This document shows positions 28,339-36,319 of a stretch of 64,000 bases of DNA, piece after piece (the stretch's first letter is position 1; each line of letters starts with the position of its first letter). The position numbers and the translations under genes are program-made. The notes beneath the pieces were generated by a model. The model ran no database searches. It saw only the letters and a list, made by a program, of their open reading frames with translations, and was not told the DNA's origin. Source of the DNA: Sporofaciens musculi (lineage in GTDB: Bacteria > Bacillota > Clostridia > Lachnospirales > Lachnospiraceae); assembly GCF_009830285.1 (NCBI RefSeq), contig NZ_WUQX01000001.1:3658501-3722500 (forward strand), written 5' to 3'.

Positions 28339-29241
28339 TTATCCTTTTACGGCGCCGGCCATGATTCCGCTGTCAAAATATTTCTGGAAGAACGGATACA
28401 TGATCAGAAGCGGTAAACTGGAAATAATAATGGTTGCGTATTTCAGAAGCTCTGCAAGCTGCGCCCGCGCCGCCGTGCTCTGCATATCTGCAATCATACC
28501 GGATTCCGGCTGGTTCTGGATCAAGATGGAACGCAGGACAAGCTGCAGAGGCTGTTTTGCAGAATCGTTTAAGTAGATCATTGCGTCAAAGTAGCTGTTC
28601 CACATGGCGACAAACTGCCACAGTACGAGAACGGCGATGACAGGCGTACACACCGGAAGCAGGATCTTGAAGAAAAACGTCAGCTCGCTTGCCCCGTCTA
28701 CATCCGCCGCCTCACGAAGTTCCTGCGGGATTCCTCTGTAGTAGGTCCGCGCAATGGTCATATTCCACACGCTGAAAGCGCCTGGGAGGATCACTGCCCA
28801 CATGCTGTCCACAAGCCCCAGATTACTTACGATCAAATATGTAGGAATCAAGCCGCCTCCAAAAAACATAGTGATCATGAATATAACATTGAAGAATCCT
28901 TTTCCTCTGAAATCTGCCCTTGACAGCGGGTAGGCTGCCAGAAGCGTCACTACTACAGACACAACCGTAAACACTACGGAATAAATAATCGCATTTTTAA
29001 ATCCGATCCAGATCTGGCCGTTCGTCATGACACGTTCATAAGCAGTCGTCGTCCATTTGCTGAAATCAAAGGTAATTCCCTTGTTCTGCAGTGTAATGGG
29101 ATCCATGAAGGATGCAACAATAATATATATCATCGGTACAATAATCGCAATCACAAACAGTCCCAGCAGCACATATCCGACCGTCAGCAACACCTTATCC
29201 TGTCTCGAATATCTTGTAAATAAACTCTTTTTCTTATTCAC
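28339..29241 (-). CDS. Carbohydrate ABC transporter permease (LplC/YtcP-like)
   Basis: Membrane permease of 300 aa with six predicted helices. The ATPase-contacting EAA loop is visible as YYRGIPQELREAADVDGASE followed by FFKILLPV. It forms a heterodimer with the permease encoded 15 bp upstream. The conserved C-terminus ...YPFFQKYFDSGIMAGAVKG identifies the LplC-like group. Confidence 0.93.
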   Translation of the reverse strand: MNKKKSLFTRYSRQDKVLLTVGYVLLGLFVIAIIVPMIYIIVASFMDPITLQNKGITFDFSKWTTTAYERVMTNGQIWIGFKNAIIYSVVFTVVSVVVTLLAAYPLSRADFRGKGFFNVIFMITMFFGGGLIPTYLIVSNLGLVDSMWAVILPGAFSVWNMTIARTYYRGIPQELREAADVDGASELTFFFKILLPVCTPVIAVLVLWQFVAMWNSYFDAMIYLNDSAKQPLQLVLRSILIQNQPESGMIADMQSTAARAQLAELLKYATIIISSLPLLIMYPFFQKYFDSGIMAGAVKG

Positions 29242-29256
29242 CTTGCATGCACCTCC

Positions 29257-30207
29257 TTAGATTCCCTGTCCGTCATTCATCTTCGCCACGATCTTATTTA
29301 CGACGATCAGAAGGATGACGTTAATCACGGTATTAAACAGGCCTACTGCGGTTGAAAAGCTGTAATCACCGTCGATCAGACCTTTTCTGTATACATATGT
29401 AGCAATAATCTCAGACGCGGGAAGGTTCAGGTCCGTCTGCAATGCATAGGCTTTCTCAAAACCGATGCTCATGATGTTTCCTGCCTGAAGGATGAACTGG
29501 ATCACAACCATATCTTTTATTGCCGGCCATTCTACCGTCCGGATCTGCTGCAGGATATTCGCGCCGTCCATAACCGCAGCCTCCCGAAGTTCCTGGCTTG
29601 CGTTGGACAGGGACGCCGTGTACATGATAGACGCCCAGCCGGCCCCCTGCCAGATACCGCTGATGATATAGATGGATCGGAACGCCTCCGGCATGGTCAT
29701 GAAATTAATGTCGGTTCCAAGCAGCAGGTTCACAGGTCCTGTCACAGAAAGGAATATCCGCACGATACCACAAAGTACGATTACTGACACAAAGTTCGGA
29801 AGATAAAGCACTAACTGAATTTTTTTCTTAATACCCGCGCTCTGAATCCGGTTCAGCAAAAGCGCAAGTATAATTGGAACCGGGAACCCCCACAACAGGC
29901 TGTATACACTTAACTTCAATGTATTTACAAGATACCTCATGAAGTCGGGGGATGACAGGAATCTTGTAAAATGCTTAAATCCTACCCACTCGCTTCCCGA
30001 GACTCCCTTAAACGGATTGTAATCTTGAAAAGCAATCAGTATACCGCTCATAGGCGCATACTTAAAAATCAGCGTCAGCAATAATGCCGGCATTAGGAAT
30101 ATCAGATAAAGCTGCCAGTGCTGCCTGATATACACCAGCGTATTGTGAAATCCGGTATCCTTGCTTCCCTGTTTTCCATTTGAAACAGTTTTTGAATTAG
30201 TTGTCAT
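29257..30207 (-). CDS. Carbohydrate ABC transporter permease (LplB-like)
   Basis: Membrane permease of 316 aa, first gene of the importer transcript. EAA loop: SNASQELREAAVMDGANILQ followed by QIRTVEWPAI. Start at MTTNSKTVSN with AAGGAGG 6 nt upstream; the 13 extra codons of the longer frame have no site. The start is about 130 nt from a divergent promoter region shared with the LacI regulator. Confidence 0.92.
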   Translation of the reverse strand: MTTNSKTVSNGKQGSKDTGFHNTLVYIRQHWQLYLIFLMPALLLTLIFKYAPMSGILIAFQDYNPFKGVSGSEWVGFKHFTRFLSSPDFMRYLVNTLKLSVYSLLWGFPVPIILALLLNRIQSAGIKKKIQLVLYLPNFVSVIVLCGIVRIFLSVTGPVNLLLGTDINFMTMPEAFRSIYIISGIWQGAGWASIMYTASLSNASQELREAAVMDGANILQQIRTVEWPAIKDMVVIQFILQAGNIMSIGFEKAYALQTDLNLPASEIIATYVYRKGLIDGDYSFSTAVGLFNTVINVILLIVVNKIVAKMNDGQGI

Positions 30208-30300
30208 AATTTCCTCCTTTCTCTCAAATCCCTTCATCTTCTGCACATCTTTACTCCTATTTCCCGCTTCAGTCTCCTTTCTTTGACTATTTTGTGCATT

Positions 30301-30320
30301 TGTAAAATATATATTTTACA
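30301..30320. promoter_or_regulatory. 20-bp perfect palindrome, candidate LacI-family operator
   Basis: TGTAAAATATATATTTTACA is its own reverse complement. It lies just downstream of the minus-strand promoter of the sugar importer and about 300 bp from the divergent LacI gene. Half-site-like TTTTTACATTT words recur at about 30405-30415 and 30483-30495. It lacks the central CG of many LacI operators, so the regulator assignment is inference. Confidence 0.55.
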
Positions 30321-30344
30321 TTAGTTTGAGATTTGCATATTATA

Positions 30345-30373
30345 TTTATATCATTAATTTTATATTTGGTCAA
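30345..30373 (-). promoter_or_regulatory. Promoter of the sugar ABC importer/GH32 transcript
   Basis: On the minus strand TTGACC (30368-30373) and TATAAA (30345-30350) are 17 nt apart. Transcription would begin about 30338 and run through the palindrome at 30301-30320. Confidence 0.55.
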
Positions 30374-30492
30374 TATGTTTTTGCTATTTGCATATTTTTA
30401 TTTTTACATTTTAAATTAGATATACATTATGAACAATATATTTGTCTGTGTTTTATTAGAAATAAAATCTCCAAATTTTTATATTTTTACAT

Positions 30493-30521
30493 TTGACACA
30501 TAATTATTTGTGCATTATAAT
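30493..30521 (+). promoter_or_regulatory. Consensus sigma-A promoter of the LacI-type regulator
   Basis: TTGACA (30493-30498) and TATAAT (30516-30521) with exactly 17 nt between, both perfect. It gives a leader of about 90 nt before the regulator. A TTTTTACATTT half-site overlaps the -35 box, which would allow autoregulation. Confidence 0.8.
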
Positions 30522-30620
30522 ATAAACAACACACCACTTAACCATACAAAGTCAAGATAAACAATCATGCTAAGAAATTATGTAAAACCATATAAAAGAA
30601 TCATGTAGAAGGAGGAGAAT

Positions 30621-31691
30621 ATGGGTACACGAGTTACCATTCAAGACATCGCCGATGAGCTTGGCATTTCCCGCAATACCGTCTCGAAAGCGATCAACAA
30701 CACCGGCATTCTTGCCGACGCCACCAGAGACAAGGTCTTAAAAAAAGCAATGGAGATGGGGTATAAGCAGTTTTCATATGTAACGGCCGCCAACGCCGGA
30801 ATCCCCATGCTTTCGATCCCGGCTCCAAAAGAGAAGACCGAGATTGCATTGTTTCTTACAGATTTTGTAGGAGGCTCTCATTTTGCACTTGTTATGCTGG
30901 ATAAGTTCCAGAAAGAGCTTGCCGGACTGGGATACAGCATTACCATGCACAGAGTACTTACGGAAGAATTAGAGAACCGGAATCTTCCCACCTCTTTTTC
31001 TCCGGAACGGACTGCCGGCATCGTCTGTGTCGAGATGTTTGATTACGAATATGACAAAATGCTCTGCAGCATGGGACTGCCGATTTTATTTGTAGACACG
31101 CCGGTGACCCGTCTGGAAGAACCGTTGGAAGCAGACGTTCTGTCCATGGATAATCAATCAGGTATCTATTCATTTATAAAGGAGATGGCAGACAGAGGAA
31201 AAACAAGCATCGGATTCATCGGGGAATACATGCACTGCCAGTCCTTCTTCGAGCGGTATATGGCTTATCGTAATGCCATGTATCTGATGGGGCTTTCCTG
31301 CCCGGATGAATACAGCATCATACGGAACAAAGAAGGAATCCGACGACCATCCTCTGCAGATTACCATGGATATCTGACAGAAAGCTTTCAGAAGCTTAGC
31401 CAATTGCCGGAAGTTTTTATATGCGCCAATGATTTTATTGCTCTGGATGCGCTGCAGGTATTAAAAAAACTGGGTCATTCTGTCCCGGACGATATATACC
31501 TGTGCGGATTTGACGACTCTCCCGAATCGAGAATCGTTACACCCGCCTTTACAACCATCCATATACACAGCCAGATCATGGGATTCTCTGCCGTAAACCT
31601 GCTGATGTCCCGTATCAACGAACCGTCCTTGAATTACCGCACGGTGCATACGGAGACGACCTTGATCTATCGGGAATCCACAGAAAACTAA
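30621..31691 (+). CDS. LacI-family transcriptional regulator
   Basis: Repressor of 356 aa. The N-terminal HTH is textbook (TIQDIADELGISRNTVSKAI), with hinge helix, then a periplasmic-binding-like effector domain ending FDDSPESRIVTPAFTTIHIH. AAGGAGG 6 nt before the ATG. Divergent from the importer/GH32 genes, so it most likely controls them in response to sucrose or an oligosaccharide. Confidence 0.92.
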   Translation: MGTRVTIQDIADELGISRNTVSKAINNTGILADATRDKVLKKAMEMGYKQFSYVTAANAGIPMLSIPAPKEKTEIALFLTDFVGGSHFALVMLDKFQKELAGLGYSITMHRVLTEELENRNLPTSFSPERTAGIVCVEMFDYEYDKMLCSMGLPILFVDTPVTRLEEPLEADVLSMDNQSGIYSFIKEMADRGKTSIGFIGEYMHCQSFFERYMAYRNAMYLMGLSCPDEYSIIRNKEGIRRPSSADYHGYLTESFQKLSQLPEVFICANDFIALDALQVLKKLGHSVPDDIYLCGFDDSPESRIVTPAFTTIHIHSQIMGFSAVNLLMSRINEPSLNYRTVHTETTLIYRESTEN

Positions 31692-31707
31692 TCTTAGGAG
31701 GAAAATT

Positions 31708-32355
31708 ATGAGTAATTTATTTAATCTGGACGGTCCTGTTCTGCAATTTATCAATAAAATTGTTTACAGTGTATATTTGAACATTTTATGGTTTATCTGC
31801 TGTATTCCCGTTGTAACGATCGGTGCATCCACCACCGCTCTTTTCTATGTCACACTTAAAATGTCAAAAAACGAAGAAGGCAATCTCACGAAAGCATTCT
31901 TCCATTCTTTTAGGGAGAATCTGAAGCAGGCGACAATCATATGGCTAATCCTCCTGTTTCTTGGCATTGTTCTTGGCATTGACGGTTATGTACTGTATCA
32001 TCTGCGGTTCGAAAACATATTTTGGACCCTTTGTACGGCAGTGTTCTTTGTAACGGGAGCTGCCTATGCCATCGTCCTAATGTATATATTCCCTCTTCTT
32101 GCCAGATTCGATAATACGGTTGGCGCCATGTTCAAAAACGCACTGTTTATCGGTCTCCGTTTTCTGTTCTGTACCGTATTGATGGCTGTTATTTATTTTG
32201 CCATGCTTCTGGTTGTAATCCGCATCTTTACTCCGGCCGTCATCTTCGGGGAGGGCCTCTGCGCATTGCTCTGCTCCCATCTGCTGTCCAATATTCTGGC
32301 GTTATGCGAAGAAAAGACGGAAGAACACAATGAAGCCGCATCCGAAGTATCATAA
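31708..32355 (+). CDS. DUF624 (YesL-like) membrane protein
   Basis: Membrane protein of 215 aa with five or so helices. It opens FNLDGPVLQFINKIVYSVYL and has the GASTTALFYVTLKM segment, both typical of DUF624. These proteins accompany LplB/LplC/LipO sugar importers in Firmicutes; their role is unknown. AGGAGG 6 nt before the ATG, 16 bp after the regulator gene. Confidence 0.87.
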   Translation: MSNLFNLDGPVLQFINKIVYSVYLNILWFICCIPVVTIGASTTALFYVTLKMSKNEEGNLTKAFFHSFRENLKQATIIWLILLFLGIVLGIDGYVLYHLRFENIFWTLCTAVFFVTGAAYAIVLMYIFPLLARFDNTVGAMFKNALFIGLRFLFCTVLMAVIYFAMLLVVIRIFTPAVIFGEGLCALLCSHLLSNILALCEEKTEEHNEAASEVS

Positions 32356-32399
32356 ATTAAGAGATACCATCAAAATCTTTGAATCAGAGGGGAATCTAT

Positions 32400-33143
32400 A
32401 TGAAATCTAAAACGACTACATCTGAAAAAAAAGAATATTGGAAGAACCTTCGCAGAAAGCAGAAGGTGCAGTATGTCTGGGATTATTATAAATTCCCCAT
32501 CGCCGTCGCCCTTATTTTTTTCTATATCATCGGCTATACCATCTGCGGGCATTTTGGAGAAAAAGATACTCTCCTTTATACCGGACTTATCAATATATCT
32601 GCCGGAGAAGAACTTACCGGACAACTGAGCGACGGCTTTCTGGATTATTCCAATAAGAACCCTGACAAGCATGATCTTCAGTTATATACAGGATTATATC
32701 TGACCAATAATCCTAATGACCCCAACCACGAATACGCCTCCTCCTCCCGCATCAAGCTCCTTGCCTCTATCGACGGCGAACAACTGGATGTAGTCCTTAT
32801 GAACAAGGAGGTTTTCGATGCATTCTCCCAGAATGGATATCTGGTTAATCTGGAAGAACTGCTTCGGGCTTCGGCTCCCGGCGATTTTGCGGAATTAAAG
32901 CCATATCTCGTCACTAACAAAGTCATATCAGAGGATAATTCTGAGGATCTGCTGACGGATGATTCTCTGTCTTACCATGCTGTCTCAAGCGAATATCCTA
33001 TGGGGCTTAATGTATCACAGAAAGGTCTTTTTAAACAGGCCGGATTTGAAGACGACGTATTTCTTGGTGTAATCGGCAATTCGCCGCGCACAGATATGGC
33101 GGTGAACTATATCAGATATCTATATTCGCAGACACGTCCGTAA
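32400..33143 (+). CDS. Membrane-anchored protein of unknown function linked to the sugar locus
   Basis: Unrecognised 247-aa protein. A basic N-terminus with EYWKNLRRKQKVQYVWDYYK precedes one membrane helix (FPIAVALIFFYIIGYTI), followed by an extracytoplasmic domain of about 190 residues. That domain resembles the lobe of a solute-binding protein in composition (VVLMNKEVFDAFSQNGYLVN), without a lipobox. Start at MKSKTTT with GAGGGG 7 nt upstream; the longer frame begins at a TTG without site. Probably works with the DUF624 protein. Confidence 0.72.
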   Translation: MKSKTTTSEKKEYWKNLRRKQKVQYVWDYYKFPIAVALIFFYIIGYTICGHFGEKDTLLYTGLINISAGEELTGQLSDGFLDYSNKNPDKHDLQLYTGLYLTNNPNDPNHEYASSSRIKLLASIDGEQLDVVLMNKEVFDAFSQNGYLVNLEELLRASAPGDFAELKPYLVTNKVISEDNSEDLLTDDSLSYHAVSSEYPMGLNVSQKGLFKQAGFEDDVFLGVIGNSPRTDMAVNYIRYLYSQTRP

Positions 33144-33523
33144 ATTATACATAAAACATTATAATTCTACCGCTTCCCCAACATCCCCGATGACATGGAA
33201 AAACGGGGCTGTCGCTTTAAAAAGGCCAATTAATCAGGAACAGTTTATTCATTATTCACTTTCGCCTTCACCTGATGATGGGAAGAATTGAATGGAAATG
33301 GAACCGTCAATGGACAAAATTACTGGCTAATGTGACTGATTAGAAACGTGTTAATCAGAGCTATTGGACGGCAATTCATGTAAGGATGCAGAACGCTCCA
33401 AAACCGGATGGAATGATTGCGGCACAGGTAAAATTGGAAAAAGATTTAAGAAGCTGTATGCACTGCAGGTTCTTTTATGGAAACAACAGCCAGAGCCTAA
33501 AATGCTATAATTTCAGTTATTTC
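33144..33523. other. Gap with a possible degraded gene fragment
   Basis: About 380 bp without a convincing gene. From 33386 a 54-codon frame encodes KLEKDLRSCMHCRFFYGNNS, a Cys-x2-Cys segment resembling the end of a larger protein, but it has no ribosome-binding site and runs into the MarR promoter (stop at 33550). The rest shows nothing recognisable. Confidence 0.35.
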
Positions 33524-33551
33524 TTGACAAATATTTTCTTTCGTATATAAT
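33524..33551 (+). promoter_or_regulatory. Consensus promoter of the MarR/YczE operon
   Basis: TTGACA (33524-33529) and TATAAT (33546-33551) are separated by 16 nt. The start of transcription would fall inside the direct repeat that follows. Confidence 0.75.
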
Positions 33552-33576
33552 TTGTTTGAAAACTAATTGTTTGAAA
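33552..33576 (+). promoter_or_regulatory. Direct repeat, candidate MarR operator
   Basis: TTGTTTGAAA occurs at 33552-33561 and again at 33567-33576, immediately after the -10 box and before the MarR ribosome-binding site. Position suggests autoregulation. Confidence 0.5.
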
Positions 33577-33596
33577 GCTTATTAAAGGAGGAGAAT

Positions 33597-34028
33597 ATGG
33601 AAGAATCATTACACTATTTGCTTATGACAGACTATTTATTGTTCCAGAAAGCCTTTCTTGCCGGTGTTAAAGAAACAAATCTGACTCCAGGACAGCCAAA
33701 GATTCTTGATTATTTATTGTATCATGATGGTGTTGTTCAAAAAGAAATTGCCAGCGCCTGCCACATTGAACCAGCAACCATGACATCGGTATTGTATGGG
33801 ATGGAGAAGAAGGGTTATATTTTACGGAAGAATCTCAATGGAAACCGACGCAGTATCTATATATATCTGACGGATGAAGGGAGGTCGCTTGCAAAGCAGG
33901 TAGAGTCAACTTTTAGGACAATGGAAGAAAAGACGCTTAAGGATTTCTGCAAAGAAGAGAAGGAAATGCTTACTGCTTTTTTAATGAGAATAAGTAAAAA
34001 TATACAGGGAGAGGTCAGTGATGAGTAA
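33597..34028 (+). CDS. MarR-family transcriptional regulator
   Basis: Winged-helix repressor of 143 aa. The recognition helix region is VVQKEIASACHIEPATMTSV and the wing is KKGYILRKNLNGNRRSIYIY. Start at MEESLHYLL with AAAGGAGG 6 nt upstream. It overlaps the following membrane-protein gene by 8 bp, so it probably controls that gene and itself. Confidence 0.92.
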   Translation: MEESLHYLLMTDYLLFQKAFLAGVKETNLTPGQPKILDYLLYHDGVVQKEIASACHIEPATMTSVLYGMEKKGYILRKNLNGNRRSIYIYLTDEGRSLAKQVESTFRTMEEKTLKDFCKEEKEMLTAFLMRISKNIQGEVSDE

Positions 34029-34686
34029 AAGTGAAATTGCAAAGCGGTATATACTATTTATAATCAGCCTCTTTTTTTCTGCTTTAGGCGTGGCATTTAC
34101 AAAACATGGTGAATTGGGAGTATCACCTATTTCCTCCGTGGCAAATGTCATGAGTTATAAGTTTCCCTCGCTTTCTTTGGGAACATGGCTTATTATCTGG
34201 AATTGTGTGTTGATAGTTGGGCAGATTTTCATACTTCGCAGAAAATTCCAGCTCATACAGTTGCTGCAAATTCCACTGTCTTTTGTATTTGGTTGGTTCA
34301 CTGATTTTGGAATGTGGCTGATGTCATTTATTCCGGCAAATTCATATCTGGTGCGTATTATTATGGTGATTATTGGAATTTTAGTTCTTGGTTTTGGCAT
34401 CTCTCTTTCTGTTATTGCGGATGTCATTATGAATTCCGGCGAAGCCTTTGTAAAAGCAGTTTCAGATACACTGGACAAGGATTTTGGAAATGTGAAAATC
34501 GCATTTGATGTTTTTTATGTTATTATAGCTATCGCTTTATCTTTACTGTTTTTTGATTTTACTGTTGTGGGGACAAGGGAGGGCACTATTATTTCTGCTT
34601 TGTTTACCGGAATAGTGGTAAAATTTTTTTGCAGTAATCTGAAAGCCCCTGTAAATGCTGTCTTATCTCACCAATCAACTGGCTAA
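34021..34686 (+). CDS. YczE/YyaS/YitT-family membrane protein
   Basis: Membrane protein of 221 aa with five hydrophobic helices. The segment FSALGVAFTKHGELGVSPIS at the first helix and PLSFVFGWFTDFGMWLM match the YczE-type group, often annotated as possible transporters. GAGAGG lies 6 nt before the ATG at 34021. Coupled to the MarR regulator upstream; a small-molecule export role is inference. Confidence 0.82.
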   Translation: MSKSEIAKRYILFIISLFFSALGVAFTKHGELGVSPISSVANVMSYKFPSLSLGTWLIIWNCVLIVGQIFILRRKFQLIQLLQIPLSFVFGWFTDFGMWLMSFIPANSYLVRIIMVIIGILVLGFGISLSVIADVIMNSGEAFVKAVSDTLDKDFGNVKIAFDVFYVIIAIALSLLFFDFTVVGTREGTIISALFTGIVVKFFCSNLKAPVNAVLSHQSTG

Positions 34687-34753
34687 GACAGAGAGTTTCT
34701 GCTTTGTATTCATCCAGCATTTTTTTAGTCCATACTTGACAGAAGAATGTCCA

Positions 34754-34794
34754 ATCTGGCTTGCGTACCACAATTTGATCCAATGCACCCAAGT
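34754..34794 (+). repeat. Fragment related to the sequence beside repeat copy B
   Basis: GGCTTGCGTACCACAATTTG and the following ATCCAATGCACCCAAGTA match, with two mismatches, the stretch flanking copy B at about 42522-42560 (reverse complement). It is a partial third copy of the same repeat family. Confidence 0.6.
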
Positions 34795-34833
34795 ATACCC
34801 AAAGGGCACACCGAAATACATGCCCTGCGGGCT

Positions 34834-34852
34834 GGTGGACTTCGTCCATTAA
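34834..34852. repeat. Short dyad repeat (copy 2)
   Basis: Exact reverse-complement match of the 19-nt word at 3197-3215, able to form a GGAC/GTCC hairpin with a 3-nt loop. Confidence 0.55.
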
Positions 34853-34891
34853 GGTATGAGTTTTTGGGTGTATTGGATTCACGATAGGAAT

Positions 34892-34984
34892 TTATGGCAG
34901 TCTGTTTTTATCTCCCCATTCACACATCCCATCTAATATAGGAATGAGCGATTTCCCACGTTCTGTCAAGCTATATTCTGATGT
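34892..34984 (-). pseudogene. HxlR-family regulator, C-terminal remnant
   Basis: Minus strand encodes TSEYSLTERGKSLIPILDGM followed by CEWGDKNRLP and a stop, the conserved end of HxlR-type winged-helix regulators. The rest of the gene is missing exactly where the IS3-family element begins, so insertion or associated deletion destroyed it. Confidence 0.8.
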
Positions 34985-35055
34985 GGTATAAAAAAGTTGA
35001 CAGCTTATTCTCAAGGATTTCATAATAAAACCAAGAGAATAAGGAGGTATTCAAA

Positions 35056-35388
35056 GTGGCACGTAAATATGACCATGAATACAAAGTACAGGCAGTAAAA
35101 CTTGCCAAAGAAATCGGCGGCGCTAAGGCTGCTAAAGAATTAGGAATCCCTGAAGGAACCATCCATACATGGCTGAAAGCCGTAAGAGCCGGTAAGTTAG
35201 ACATTGGGGAAGGTTCCCATACCCCTGCCAGTGCAATGAGCCTGTCAGAAGAAATTACCATGCTGCGTAAGCGGGTTAAGGAGCAGGACAAAGAAATCCG
35301 ACGTCTGGAAGAAGAAAACGAATTTCTGGAGGAAGCCAGCGCTTTTTTCGCCGCCAGCCGTCGCAAGTCAGCAAAAACCAGAGGATGA
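35056..35388 (+). CDS. IS3-family transposase OrfA
   Basis: DNA-binding subunit of 110 aa. HTH_Tnp_1 at the N-terminus (YDHEYKVQAVKLAKEIGGAK, GIPEGTIHTWLKAV), then a leucine-zipper coiled coil (MLRKRVKEQDKEIRRLEEEN). AAGGAGG lies upstream. Near its end is a T TTT TTC slippery heptamer; the frame then continues to a stop that overlaps the OrfB start. Confidence 0.95.
   Translation: MARKYDHEYKVQAVKLAKEIGGAKAAKELGIPEGTIHTWLKAVRAGKLDIGEGSHTPASAMSLSEEITMLRKRVKEQDKEIRRLEEENEFLEEASAFFAASRRKSAKTRG
35343..35349 (+). promoter_or_regulatory. Programmed -1 frameshift site in the IS3 element
   Basis: T TTT TTC is in the zero frame of orfA (GCT TTT TTC). A -1 shift enters the orfB frame, which stays open from here through the orfB ATG, giving the OrfAB fusion transposase expected for IS3 elements. 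Confidence 0.8.
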
Positions 35389-36293
35389 TATTCCTGGCTT
35401 TGAAAACAGAGGACGGCAGGATTACCAGAAAAATTTCATTTTATTGCCGGATGCTTGGTGTCAGCCGGCAAGGCTTCTATAAATATCTCGCGAACAAAGA
35501 CCGTCCCTGGAAGTACCAGGATCTGGCGGATGCCATGAAAGAAATCATCAGCGAGGATGAATGCAATGATACTTATGGACGGATCCGGATGTGTCAGGCG
35601 TTGCTGCTAAAGCAGCCGAAGGGAGTACATATCCCCAGTGAGAGGACTGTGTACAGGGTCATGGATCGGATTGGCCTGGGCCACCGTCCAAAGCGCAAAC
35701 CGAACGGAATTACAAAAGCGGATCGGGAAGCGATGAAATCAGACGATCTTTTAAGGAGGGATTTCCGTGCGGATGCCCCATTGGAAAAATGCATCACAGA
35801 TATCACGGAGATTCCAGCGTCCAATGGGAAACTGTATGTATCTGCGATTTTTGACTGCTTTGATCTTAGCGTTCTCGGTCTTGCAATGGGAACAAATATG
35901 AAAGCAGATTTGTGTATCCAAACATTGAGGAATGCCCTGACAGCTTACCCTGCACTGGAAGGCGCAGTGATCCATAGTGACCGGGGAACACAGTATACCA
36001 GTGAGTGTTACCGGAAGACCATCCTGGAACACCATATCCATCAAAGCATGAACAGTGCCGGAGGACGCTGCCATGATAATGCACGCTGTGAAAGTATGTG
36101 GGCCAGAATGAAGACGGAACTTCTGTACGACCGCCATGACACAAAACAAATGACTGTAGAGGAATTAAAGGTACACATTTGGAGATACTTCCTCAGCTAC
36201 TGGAATAACCGAAGGATCTGCTCTGCAAATGGCGGACTTCCTCCTATGATAAAACGCAGGCAGTATTATGAGGCTTTGGAACTGGCGGCATAG
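35385..36293 (+). CDS. IS3-family transposase OrfB (DDE integrase core)
   Basis: Catalytic subunit of 302 aa. HTH_21 segment precedes the rve core. The DDE triad is seen in CITDITEI, HSDRGTQYTS and RCESMWARMKTE. An ATGA overlap with orfA allows independent start as well as frameshift fusion. Intact, so the element may be active. Confidence 0.95.
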   Translation: MIFLALKTEDGRITRKISFYCRMLGVSRQGFYKYLANKDRPWKYQDLADAMKEIISEDECNDTYGRIRMCQALLLKQPKGVHIPSERTVYRVMDRIGLGHRPKRKPNGITKADREAMKSDDLLRRDFRADAPLEKCITDITEIPASNGKLYVSAIFDCFDLSVLGLAMGTNMKADLCIQTLRNALTAYPALEGAVIHSDRGTQYTSECYRKTILEHHIHQSMNSAGGRCHDNARCESMWARMKTELLYDRHDTKQMTVEELKVHIWRYFLSYWNNRRICSANGGLPPMIKRRQYYEALELAA

Positions 36294-36319
36294 GCAGTGA
36301 TACCCTTGAGAAAAATGTG

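Noticed and set aside
34604..34882. 92-codon minus-strand frame
   Set aside because: Overlaps the end of the YczE-type gene and repeat fragments, with no start signal.
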